From positions 1-9,601 of the forward strand of contig JAQUYR010000046.1 of the NCBI GenBank assembly GCA_028691715.1: 9,601 nucleotides of DNA, given 5' to 3'. Positions 1-6,363 of this stretch are shown here, one piece after another. The number at the start of each line of letters is the position of its first letter. Position 1 is the stretch's first letter. The translations under genes were made by a program, and so were the position numbers. The DNA is from Bacilli bacterium (GTDB lineage Bacteria; Bacillota_I; Bacilli_A; ML615J-28; CAG-698). Under the pieces are notes generated by a model that was not told the origin of the DNA, did no database searches, and saw only the letters and a list, made by a program, of their open reading frames with translations.

Positions 1-21
1 TAATAGAAAAGGAATGGCAAT

Positions 22-768
22 ATGGAAAAGTTATATCCAATGTTATTTAAAAGAAAGTCATTTCATATATTTAAAGATATTTCTTCTATTTCTAATACGG
101 AAATAAAAAGCATCAAGGAAAAATATCACTCATTACACCCATTAATAGAGGGTATTAAAACTGAAATCAAGATTGTTAAAAAAGAAGAAACAACATGCAA
201 TCGCCAAGAGGAATACTGTATTCTATTTTATAGCGAAAAAAAGAGCAATTATTTAATAAATATAGGATATCTTGGAGAGCAACTTGATTTATTTTTATCT
301 TCCCTTAATATTGGTGGTCTCTGGTATGGAATAGGCAAGCCTCTTGATTTGGTCTATAATGATCTTGATTTTGTGATCATGATAGCTATTGCTAAAGTTC
401 CAGTTGAAGCTTTCAGAAAGGATATGTTCAAGAGTAAAAGAAAGAGATTGAATGAGATTTGGGTTGGTAGTAAGTATTGCGAAATAGGGAATATTGTAAG
501 ATTTGCTCCAAGCGCTTGTAATACCCAGCCATGGATTGTTGAAGAAACTGATAATGAATTAAATGTATATCGTTATAAAAAACCGGGAAAGAGAGGAATT
601 ATGCCTCTTCAGAAGGTTTCATATTATAATAAAATTGATATGGGTATTTTCCTTTGCTTCTTAGAAATTTGTTTAGAAGAAAAAGGGATAAGTTATAACA
701 AAGAAATATTTAATGATGAAGAGGATTTCGAAAAGACATTAATCGCTCTATATAAACTAAATATCTAA
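22..768 (+). CDS. TM1586-type nitroreductase family protein (paralogue 1)
   Basis: Probable FMN-dependent oxidoreductase of the nitroreductase superfamily, TM1586-like branch, acting in the cytoplasm; the substrate cannot be inferred. The 248-residue protein has the usual order of family signatures. A short N-terminal basic motif (RKS, 11-13) begins the FMN-binding part. A central helix region around residues 82-107 (GYLGEQLDLFL...GGLWYGIGKP) is typical of the family. The second-half motif FAPSACNTQPW (161-171) matches the APSA.N.QPW hallmark, and a helix begins at IDMG (205-208). The start ATG at 22 follows AAAAGGA (8-13) at normal spacing. A TAATAG stop pair lies at the very left edge, but the upstream gene is outside the window. 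No terminator with a T-run is visible after the stop. A second, quite divergent member of the same family lies at 6364-7122. Family assignment is firm; substrate is unknown. Confidence 0.85.
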   Translation: MEKLYPMLFKRKSFHIFKDISSISNTEIKSIKEKYHSLHPLIEGIKTEIKIVKKEETTCNRQEEYCILFYSEKKSNYLINIGYLGEQLDLFLSSLNIGGLWYGIGKPLDLVYNDLDFVIMIAIAKVPVEAFRKDMFKSKRKRLNEIWVGSKYCEIGNIVRFAPSACNTQPWIVEETDNELNVYRYKKPGKRGIMPLQKVSYYNKIDMGIFLCFLEICLEEKGISYNKEIFNDEEDFEKTLIALYKLNI

Positions 769-791
769 GAGTAAAACCAAAAAATGTTAAA

Positions 792-818
792 TTGTTTAAT
801 TTTATCTAATGATATAAT
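792..818 (+). promoter_or_regulatory. Extended -10 promoter for the YcaQ-like gene
   Basis: A perfect TATAAT at 813-818 is preceded by TG one base upstream (810-811), giving TGATATAAT. The best -35 match, TTGTTT at 792-797, has only a 15-base spacer, so the extended -10 probably carries recognition. The start point would be near 825, about 28 bases before the gene. The -10 box lies within an inverted repeat (800-827), listed separately. Confidence 0.65.
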
Positions 819-827
819 TAGATAAAA
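800..827. repeat. Perfect inverted repeat over the -10 box (possible operator)
   Basis: The arms TTTTATCTAAT (800-810) and ATTAGATAAAA (817-827) are exact reverse complements, 11 bases each, separated by GATATA. The -10 hexamer 813-818 falls in the spacer and the start of the right arm, so a dimeric repressor bound here would block RNA polymerase. The arms hold only one G:C pair each and there is no following T-run, so it is unlikely to be a terminator. A regulator is inferred, not seen. Confidence 0.55.
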
Positions 828-837
828 ATACATCGAT

Positions 838-844
838 AAGAGGT
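838..844 (+). promoter_or_regulatory. Ribosome binding site that decides the start at 853
   Basis: AAGAGGT at 838-844 is the only Shine-Dalgarno match here. It lies 2 bases from the upstream ATG (847) but 8 bases from the in-frame ATG at 853. The spacing favours 853 as the real start of the glycosylase gene. Confidence 0.65.
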
Positions 845-852
845 AAATGATT

Positions 853-2049
853 ATGCCAATTTATTTAACAAGAGATGAAGCTAAAAAATTTATTTTTATT
901 AAACAAGGATTGCTAGGAAAACATAAATTTCTTGGTAAACAAGGGATAATGGATTATATAAATCAAGCGGGTTGCATCCAATATGATCCTATTGATATTT
1001 GTGGAAAGAATTCAGAACTGGTTCTTCAGTCGAGAATAAAGGGATTTACAAAGAATATGCTCTACGATTTACTATATAAAGATCGCGTCTTAATTGACTT
1101 CTTTGACAAGAACTTAGCGATCATGAATGTCGGTGACTGGATATATTTTAAGCGTATAAGAGAAGGATATTCCGAGGGAAGAAGTTTTGATGAAGTTAAT
1201 AAGGTAAAGGAATATATTTTTGGAAAACTTAATGAAAAGGAATTTCTTTGTTCTAAAGATTTAGAATTAAATGAAAAAGCGGATTGGTACTGGTCTTCAA
1301 CAAGATTATCAAGGGTTGCTCTGGAAAACTTATATTTTCGTGGTGAATTAATAATACACCATAAAAAAGGAACGAATAAATATTATTCTCTAGCAAAAAA
1401 TTATCTTCCTTCGGAGATTTTAAATCATGAGGAACCATTTATAAACGATTTAGATCATAAAAAATGGCGAGTTTTAAGAAGGATTAAAGCTGTTGGAATG
1501 CTTTGGAATAGGCCAAGTGATGCTTGGTTAAATATCTGGAATTTAAAAGCTGAAGATCGTCACCAAATATTTAATGAACTATTGGCTGAAAACTGCATTT
1601 CAGAAGTAGTTGTTGAAGGAATAAAAGATTCATTATATATAGAAACAAAAGATGTTGAAATAATCAACGATATAAAAAATAATACTAAATTCCAGAAAAG
1701 AATTGAATTCATAGCACCTCTTGATGGAATGCTTTGGGATCGTAATTTAATCGAAAAACTTTTTGATTTCTATTATCGATGGGAAATATATACTCCCGAG
1801 TCAAAGAGAAAATATGGTTACTATGTCTTACCAATTATTTACGGAACAGAATTTATCGGGCGGATTGAAATGGTATGTAAAAGAGAAGAAAAAATTCTTG
1901 TTATAAAAAATATATGGTTTGAAGAGGGCAAGGCTTTAGTGGCGAAGGATGTAAATCTTTTCAAAGAAGCTCTAGAAAGATTCAAGAACTTCAATGAAAT
2001 GAAAACAATTATAGATGAAAGTGACTTGTTGAATAAACTTACGATTTAA
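853..2049 (+). CDS. Winged-helix DNA glycosylase, YcaQ/AlkZ (HTH_42) family
   Basis: Member of the YcaQ/AlkZ family (Pfam HTH_42), bacterial DNA glycosylases that excise bulky alkylated bases or unhook interstrand crosslinks. From the chosen start it has 398 residues, normal family length (about 400). An N-terminal helical domain carries IQYDPI near 42-47; Q43-Y44-D45 fits the catalytic QxD signature known for E. coli YcaQ-type enzymes, whereas Streptomyces AlkZ has QxQ. The middle holds winged-helix segments. The C-terminal part has the family block APLDGMLWDR (288-297), then YRWEIYTP and KRKYGYYVLP, then GRIEM. The upstream in-frame ATG at 847 is too close to the AAGAGGT site, so 853 was chosen; 847 would add only two residues. 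It probably has its own promoter (813-818) inside a palindrome, so regulation is likely. No terminator is seen after the stop, and the lipoprotein gene follows 99 bases on. Family certain; lesion specificity inferred. Confidence 0.88.
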   Translation: MPIYLTRDEAKKFIFIKQGLLGKHKFLGKQGIMDYINQAGCIQYDPIDICGKNSELVLQSRIKGFTKNMLYDLLYKDRVLIDFFDKNLAIMNVGDWIYFKRIREGYSEGRSFDEVNKVKEYIFGKLNEKEFLCSKDLELNEKADWYWSSTRLSRVALENLYFRGELIIHHKKGTNKYYSLAKNYLPSEILNHEEPFINDLDHKKWRVLRRIKAVGMLWNRPSDAWLNIWNLKAEDRHQIFNELLAENCISEVVVEGIKDSLYIETKDVEIINDIKNNTKFQKRIEFIAPLDGMLWDRNLIEKLFDFYYRWEIYTPESKRKYGYYVLPIIYGTEFIGRIEMVCKREEKILVIKNIWFEEGKALVAKDVNLFKEALERFKNFNEMKTIIDESDLLNKLTI

Positions 2050-2148
2050 AACAAACAATAAGAGATGTATTAGGCTAAGTGGATTGCGAGGTATTGTAAT
2101 TTATGAAGGTTATTTTAGAAGCAAAAAAACAAAAGGAAGGGAAAAAAC

Positions 2149-3123
2149 ATGAAAAGAAATTTATTGTCAATAATTCTTTTGACATTGAGTTTATTTATTG
2201 TTGGATGTAGTAATGGAAAGCAAGAGGTTGATTTTGCTGAAGAAAATGTGGTTATAAAAACAGGAAACTATGAACTACCTGGAAAGCTGACCATGCCGAT
2301 AAATGATGAAATTGTAGCAGCGGTTGTTTTTGTCCATGGGTCTGGTCCAAATAATATGAATGAAACTATTGGAGCTCTTGAACCATTCAAAGATTTAGCA
2401 ATCGGGTTGGCAAAACAAGGAATTGCCTCTATCAGATATGATAAAAGAACATATAGTTATAGTAAAGAACTGATGTCTGATACTGACTTAACCATCTATG
2501 ATGAAGTAATCGATGATGTTATTTCAGCAATAAATCTTCTTAGAAATGATTCTAGAGTTGATGTAAACAATATTTTTATTATAGGGCACTCTTTTGGAGG
2601 ACAATTGACACCAGTTATTCTTAACTTGGATGGTAATCTAAGAGGGGGTATTTTACTTGCAGGAACAACAGAGAATATTATAGACTTGGCAATGAAGCAA
2701 CTAGAAGAACAGGAAAGCCCTTATTATGATGTTTATTTGGAATACTATGATTATTTCAGAAATATCAAAGAAGTTGTTGCTGGTGAAGAAAGATATTTTT
2801 TTATGGGAGCTTATGAAAAATATTGGGTTAGTTATAACAGCATTAATCTGGAAGAAGAAACACTTCAAGCAGCATCTAATTATGATATGTTAATAATGCA
2901 GGGAGGTTATGATTTACAGGTTCCTAAAGAAACACTTGATAAATATAAAGAGTTGCTTGAAGGTAAAGAAAAAGTGGTTTATAGATATTATGAAGACTTA
3001 AATCATTGTTTTACTGATGGAACAAAAGAGACAATATCGACTGCCTATTTAATTAAAAAGAATATTCCAGCACAGGTAATTGATGATATCGTTATTTTTA
3101 TTAATGATTCAAGACAAAAATAA
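2149..3123 (+). CDS. Lipoprotein alpha/beta hydrolase, EstD-like esterase
   Basis: Secreted, membrane-tethered serine hydrolase, probably acting on esters outside the cell; the substrate is unknown. Residues 1-20 form a lipoprotein signal (MKRN, a hydrophobic stretch, then FIVGC) with C20 as lipidation site. The alpha/beta-hydrolase fold follows directly. It has the oxyanion region HGSGP (63-67) followed by NETIG, as in EstD-type esterases, then RYDKR (96-100). The nucleophile elbow GHSFGG has S148. The likely acid is D255 in GGYDLQVP and the likely base is H286 in LNHCF, so the triad looks complete. At 324 residues it is shorter than EstD-type proteins that carry an extra N-terminal domain; here only a short linker separates the lipobox from the hydrolase. 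A good GGAAGG site (2135-2140) precedes the ATG. I find no convincing promoter in the 99-base gap, so read-through from the glycosylase gene is possible. It ends at a strong terminator. Confidence 0.85.
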   Translation: MKRNLLSIILLTLSLFIVGCSNGKQEVDFAEENVVIKTGNYELPGKLTMPINDEIVAAVVFVHGSGPNNMNETIGALEPFKDLAIGLAKQGIASIRYDKRTYSYSKELMSDTDLTIYDEVIDDVISAINLLRNDSRVDVNNIFIIGHSFGGQLTPVILNLDGNLRGGILLAGTTENIIDLAMKQLEEQESPYYDVYLEYYDYFRNIKEVVAGEERYFFMGAYEKYWVSYNSINLEEETLQAASNYDMLIMQGGYDLQVPKETLDKYKELLEGKEKVVYRYYEDLNHCFTDGTKETISTAYLIKKNIPAQVIDDIVIFINDSRQK

Positions 3124-3149
3124 AATCAGTATGCGAATACTGATTTTTT
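3122..3149 (+). terminator. Intrinsic terminator after the lipoprotein hydrolase
   Basis: The arms AAAATCAGTAT (3122-3132) and ATACTGATTTT (3137-3147) pair perfectly over 11 bases around a GCGA loop and run into a T-tract (3144-3149). It overlaps the stop codon and separates the hydrolase from the FN3/MscS operon. Confidence 0.88.
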
Positions 3150-3189
3150 AATTTTTTATCAGGGGTGAAATAATTGCTAAATAAAAAAA

Positions 3190-3218
3190 TTGACTAATGA
3201 AAAAACTGGTGATATTAT
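3190..3218 (+). promoter_or_regulatory. Sigma-A type promoter of the FN3-like/mscS operon
   Basis: TTGACT (3190-3195), a 17-base spacer and TATTAT (3213-3218), with an extended TG at 3210-3211. The expected start point is near 3225, immediately before the GAGGTG ribosome site (3226-3231), which would leave a leader of only about 14 bases. Confidence 0.78.
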
Positions 3219-3238
3219 AAAGGTAGAGGTGAGCATTT

Positions 3239-4615
3239 ATGAACTCATATCGCGAAAGAAAAAAGAAATTTTTTGATAAACAAAAAAAACTGATGATTCA
3301 AAAGCTGATGGCTTCTTTTGCAATTACAGTAGTTGTGGTGGTCATTGCGGTTACAATTGTCTCTAAAATACCAAAAGCTGAGATTATTAAAGCCGAAGCT
3401 TTTGGAAGTGATGTTTATTATGAAGTGAAAGTAACTGATGATGATTATAAAATAATAAGTGGTAGTTTATATATTGTGGCATATAATGCAACAGAGAGCC
3501 ATGAAATTTCTTTAGAATTGGGATTACAGATGGGGCACTTCGGCGATTTAAAAGCTAACACAGATTATGAAATTGTTGTTAATGCTGATTATGGCTATGG
3601 GAAGGGAATATTAGCCTCAAGCAAAGTAACTACATCTTCTAACTATGGAGGTAGAATTACCAATTGGCAGGAAGATGTTTCTGGTAATTTGATGAATAAT
3701 GAAATTTTATCTTATAATGTTTACACCAGTTATAACGATTTAAAGCAAGAGATTCAAAGCGTTGTTTTAAAATATGCCTATGTATATCAAGATGAAATAA
3801 CCGATGAGTTGTATATTCCTGATTCGAGTTTATTTACAGTATTGGAAATTACTTCCATGCAACAAACAACACTCCTATCGAATATATATAACGAGAATAT
3901 AAGGGTATATTTGATTTTAGAAGCAACTCTAATTACTTCAGAAACGGTAATTCTAGATCAAAAATATTTTGATACACCTTTGAAACTATATTCTTCCCTA
4001 TATATAAGTGATGTAGGGCCAAATTATTTAATAGCTAGTTTATACGCTGATTATTATAAACGTCAAGATATAACCTATATTGTGAATCTCATAAGAAATG
4101 GTGAAATAATAGAAACAAAAGCATATGATTACACTGATTTTGTTTCTTCAAATGAGAATGAATATATGGAGTCACAAATTGAAATAGTTTTTGATGGCTT
4201 ACCAGTTGGAACAGAATACCATTTGCAATTAATAGCGATGTATCCAAATTTAGACTCAGGAATAAAGGAATATCAAGAACTTTATTTCTTTGATGTGGCT
4301 ACATCTCCTTCCTATAAGATAGATTTTAAATCTAGCAAGACAGAAACAACAATAAATTTACAAATAGATTTATATGATCCAAGCTTGGTTTTCAGTGATA
4401 TTAACTATTCAGTTTTTAAAGTAATAGATGGAGTGGAGTCATATTATTCAAATGGTACAATTTCAATGGAATATCTGGGTGAAGAGCGATACCAAAATAT
4501 ATTAGAGGTAACAGTAGATCCAGGATATGAGTATATGATATTAATTTATGCTACAAAAACAGTAAACTCATCAATTAAATATAATTGGTGTTTGATAAAA
4601 GAATTGACTTATTAG
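3239..4615 (+). CDS. Membrane-anchored extracellular protein with FN3-like domains
   Basis: I do not recognise this as a named protein. The 458 residues begin with a basic cytoplasmic segment (RERKKKFFDKQKK, 5-17), then one hydrophobic segment at about 25-43. No cleavage site or lipobox is evident, so it should be a signal anchor with the rest outside the cell. The outer part is Tyr-rich and beta-strand-like. It divides into about four units of 90-115 residues (roughly 46-133, 134-247, 248-355, 356-458). Two carry the typical fibronectin-III ending: LKANTDYEIVVNADYGYG (104-121) with a TT close, and LPVGTEYHLQLIAMYP (321-336) with an AT close. VDPGYEYMILIYA (426-438) is a similar ending in the last unit. 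There is a single Cys (C451) and no enzyme motif. The start has GAGGTG (3226-3231) at good spacing. An MscS channel gene follows after 19 bases, so the two are almost surely co-transcribed; a role in binding the wall or a partner next to the channel is inference. Confidence 0.75.
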   Translation: MNSYRERKKKFFDKQKKLMIQKLMASFAITVVVVVIAVTIVSKIPKAEIIKAEAFGSDVYYEVKVTDDDYKIISGSLYIVAYNATESHEISLELGLQMGHFGDLKANTDYEIVVNADYGYGKGILASSKVTTSSNYGGRITNWQEDVSGNLMNNEILSYNVYTSYNDLKQEIQSVVLKYAYVYQDEITDELYIPDSSLFTVLEITSMQQTTLLSNIYNENIRVYLILEATLITSETVILDQKYFDTPLKLYSSLYISDVGPNYLIASLYADYYKRQDITYIVNLIRNGEIIETKAYDYTDFVSSNENEYMESQIEIVFDGLPVGTEYHLQLIAMYPNLDSGIKEYQELYFFDVATSPSYKIDFKSSKTETTINLQIDLYDPSLVFSDINYSVFKVIDGVESYYSNGTISMEYLGEERYQNILEVTVDPGYEYMILIYATKTVNSSIKYNWCLIKELTY

Positions 4616-4634
4616 AAAGAAAGAGGAAAAAGGA

Positions 4635-5585
4635 ATGTTTAGATTTAAAACTAAAAAAGAGAAGACTAGATTTATAGTTATTGCCAGTGTGATTTTAGTT
4701 TTTGTTTTATTGGGTGTTTTAACTCCCATAATCTTTAAGGGGACAGCCTTTGATAAGGTAATTTCCAATAGTATCGGTAAGTTTTTTAATATCGTAAAAT
4801 TTTTCTCTGATAATTATGTTAATCTGCTTGAAAGTTTAGCTATAATAGTCTTTATGTGGATTATTAACCAAGTATTGAAATTTGTCTTAAAGATACTTAC
4901 AGTTAAGGGAAACCGTAGTGAAACAATTGGTAAACTTTTAGTAAGTGTTGTTGGTTATGGAAGTGTCATTGTAGCATTATTTTTGATATTAAGCGCTTGG
5001 GGAGTACAAACACCAACTCTTTTAGCTAGTGCTGGTATTTTAGGACTGGCCATCAGTTTTGGAGCTCAAAGTTTGATAGAGGATATATTCGCTGGTCTGT
5101 TTATTATTTTTGAAAAACAATACGCTGTTGGTGATGTCATACAAGTTGGTGATTTCCGGGGAACGGTCACCGAAATTGGAATTAGAGTAACCAAAATTGA
5201 GGATATTAATGGCGATATAAAAACCATAAATAATTCTGATGTTAGAGGAGCTATCAACACATCGAGTTGCCTTTCACCAGCAATCTGTGATGTTTCGATT
5301 AGTTATGGAGCTGATTTAGAAAAAGTGGAAGAAGTTGTTACCAGGAATTTAGAGAAAATGAAAAAGGAGATTCCAGGAATAGTTGAAGGACCATACTATA
5401 AGGGAGTGCAGTCATTATCTGATTCAGCCGTTGTTATAAGAATATATGCTAAAACCTCAGAGACTGGAAAATATCAGGCGGTTCGCGATATGAACAGGTT
5501 TATGAAAGTATTATTTGATAATAATAAGATTGAAATTCCATTCCCTCAAATGGTAATTCATATGACTAAAGAAGAAGAAAAGTAA
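4635..5585 (+). CDS. MscS-family small-conductance mechanosensitive channel
   Basis: Mechanosensitive ion channel of the MscS family, a membrane homo-oligomer that opens under membrane tension and releases solutes on osmotic downshock. At 316 residues it is close to the usual 280-300, with one extra N-terminal hydrophobic segment. Hydrophobic segments lie at about 12-33, 62-88, 101-122 and 128-158. The pore helix TM3 and following beta domain carry the signature AGILGLAISFGAQSLIED (133-150), FAGLFIIFE and then VGDVIQVGDFRGTVTEIGIR (165-184). The cytoplasmic alpha/beta domain follows and ends with IPFPQMVIH. The start ATG has GAGG (4623-4626) at 8 bases. It is the second gene of a two-gene operon with the FN3-like anchored protein, which is an unusual partner. 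No T-run terminator follows; a hairpin lies at 5594-5624. The symbol mscS would fit the family, but orthology is not shown. Confidence 0.93.
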   Translation: MFRFKTKKEKTRFIVIASVILVFVLLGVLTPIIFKGTAFDKVISNSIGKFFNIVKFFSDNYVNLLESLAIIVFMWIINQVLKFVLKILTVKGNRSETIGKLLVSVVGYGSVIVALFLILSAWGVQTPTLLASAGILGLAISFGAQSLIEDIFAGLFIIFEKQYAVGDVIQVGDFRGTVTEIGIRVTKIEDINGDIKTINNSDVRGAINTSSCLSPAICDVSISYGADLEKVEEVVTRNLEKMKKEIPGIVEGPYYKGVQSLSDSAVVIRIYAKTSETGKYQAVRDMNRFMKVLFDNNKIEIPFPQMVIHMTKEEEK

Positions 5586-5593
5586 TAAAAGAA

Positions 5594-5624
5594 TAAGAGA
5601 CCCTTATATAATATGGGTCTCTTA
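5594..5624. repeat. Perfect hairpin with TATAAT in its loop
   Basis: TAAGAGACCC (5594-5603) and GGGTCTCTTA (5615-5624) pair perfectly over 10 bases around an 11-base loop that contains TATAAT (5607-5612). No T-run follows on the + strand, so it is a poor intrinsic terminator. No -35 match sits 16-18 bases upstream of the TATAAT. It lies between mscS and the kinase gene. It may be a weak terminator, an operator, or an mRNA processing or stability hairpin; the sequence does not decide. Confidence 0.6.
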
Positions 5625-5637
5625 ATAATGAATAAAG

Positions 5638-5644
5638 AGGAGGT
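5638..5644 (+). promoter_or_regulatory. Ribosome binding site that decides the start at 5649
   Basis: AGGAGGT at 5638-5644 is a near-perfect Shine-Dalgarno match just before the ATG at 5649. The longer in-frame ATG at 5613 lies inside the hairpin and has no such site. The P-loop begins at once after 5649, as in homologues. Confidence 0.8.
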
Positions 5645-5648
5645 AGGA

Positions 5649-6155
5649 ATGAAAATACAAATTTGTGGATTTTCTGGAAGTGGGAAATCTACTTTTGCTA
5701 GAGAACTATCTGAAAAATACAATATAAAAGTTTTACATTTGGATTCTGTCCATTTCACTTCTGGATGGGTTGAAAGAGCGAATGAAGATATGGATAAAGA
5801 TGTCAGGGAATTCATCAAAAACAAAGACTGGATTATCGATGGTAATTATTCTAAAATCGCTTTAAATCGCTTCGAGGAATGTGATAAAATATTTTATTTT
5901 AATTTTAATCGCATTGTTTGCTTGATAAATGCTATTAAAAGATATCAAAAATATAAGAATAAAGTAAGAGTAGATATGGCTGAGGGGTGCCCTGAAAAAC
6001 TCGATTTGGAATTTATCAAGTGGATTTTGTATAAAGGTAGAAAGAAAGCACAAAGAGAAAGACTCACAAGGTATAAAAACGAATATGGAAATAAACTCAT
6101 AATATTTAATAATCAAAAGGATGTTAAAAGATATCTGGAAGCTTTAAATGCTTAA
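5649..6155 (+). CDS. P-loop kinase-like protein, FlaR/DNA topology modulation family
   Basis: Small cytoplasmic P-loop NTPase of the adenylate-kinase-like group often annotated 'DNA topology modulation protein' (FlaR). The true substrate of the family is unclear; a nucleotide or small-molecule kinase is the structural expectation. The 168 residues open with the Walker A loop GFSGSGKST (7-15). HLDSVHF (30-36) follows, in the place where these proteins carry their substrate-site acid. WIIDGNYS (61-68) is a family hallmark, and CPEKLDLEFIKWI (114-126) fits the conserved CP..... W segment. A basic region (KGRKKAQRERLTRYK) comes before the last strand, LIIFNN. Length is normal. The start at 5649 was chosen over 5613 for its AGGAGGT site and because the longer form adds 12 residues unlike the family. 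It has no recognisable promoter of its own, so it may be read from the mscS operon through the 5594-5624 hairpin. A terminator follows directly. Confidence 0.82.
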   Translation: MKIQICGFSGSGKSTFARELSEKYNIKVLHLDSVHFTSGWVERANEDMDKDVREFIKNKDWIIDGNYSKIALNRFEECDKIFYFNFNRIVCLINAIKRYQKYKNKVRVDMAEGCPEKLDLEFIKWILYKGRKKAQRERLTRYKNEYGNKLIIFNNQKDVKRYLEALNA

Positions 6156-6182
6156 ATGGTGCTGATAGGCACCTTTTATTTT
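6154..6182 (+). terminator. Intrinsic terminator after the P-loop gene
   Basis: GGTGCT (6158-6163) pairs with GGCACC (6168-6173), with one T-G wobble, around a GATA loop. After a T/T mismatch the flanking AAA (6154-6156) can pair with TTT (6175-6177). The right side is T-rich (6174-6183). It overlaps the stop codon of the P-loop gene. Confidence 0.78.
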
Positions 6183-6199
6183 ACTAAGAAAAATAAAAA

Positions 6200-6228
6200 T
6201 TAACAAATTGATAAAAAGGTGGTATAAT
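6200..6228 (+). promoter_or_regulatory. Promoter of the nitroreductase/flavodoxin operon
   Basis: TTAACA (6200-6205, one mismatch to TTGACA), a 17-base spacer and perfect TATAAT (6223-6228) with an extended TG at 6220-6221. Expected start is near 6235, which leaves an unusually long AT-rich leader of about 130 bases before the gene. Confidence 0.8.
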
Positions 6229-6363
6229 TAGCACATAGATAATAAAAAATATGTTAAAAGGTCAATGAAAATCAATATTTTAAACTATTCTAACAATATA
6301 CAATACTAAGAAAATTATAATATTAAATTTTATTTGTATAAAAAAGTTTGAGGTAAAACACTT

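Noticed and set aside
847..852. ATG 847 as start of the glycosylase gene
   Set aside because: Only 2 bases from the Shine-Dalgarno site; the ATG at 853 is correctly spaced. The difference is two residues.
2050..2148. A promoter in the gap before the lipoprotein hydrolase
   Set aside because: TTAGGC (2070) with TGTAAT (2095) has a 19-base spacer and several mismatches; nothing better was seen.
5613..5648. Longer start (ATG 5613) for the P-loop kinase-like gene
   Set aside because: It lies in the hairpin, has no ribosome site, and adds 12 residues before the P-loop; AGGAGGT directly precedes the ATG at 5649.
5862..6116. Antisense open frames such as this one, and those at 1253-1438, 4571-4768, 5066-5260, 7948-8220 and 9182-9415
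   Set aside because: All lie opposite well-supported genes and have no recognisable domain; they are by-products of the coding strand.
6265..6309. 14-codon frame in the leader of the second nitroreductase, as a leader peptide
   Set aside because: Its AAAAGG site is only 3 bases from the ATG, and the peptide has no run of one amino acid that would suggest attenuation.
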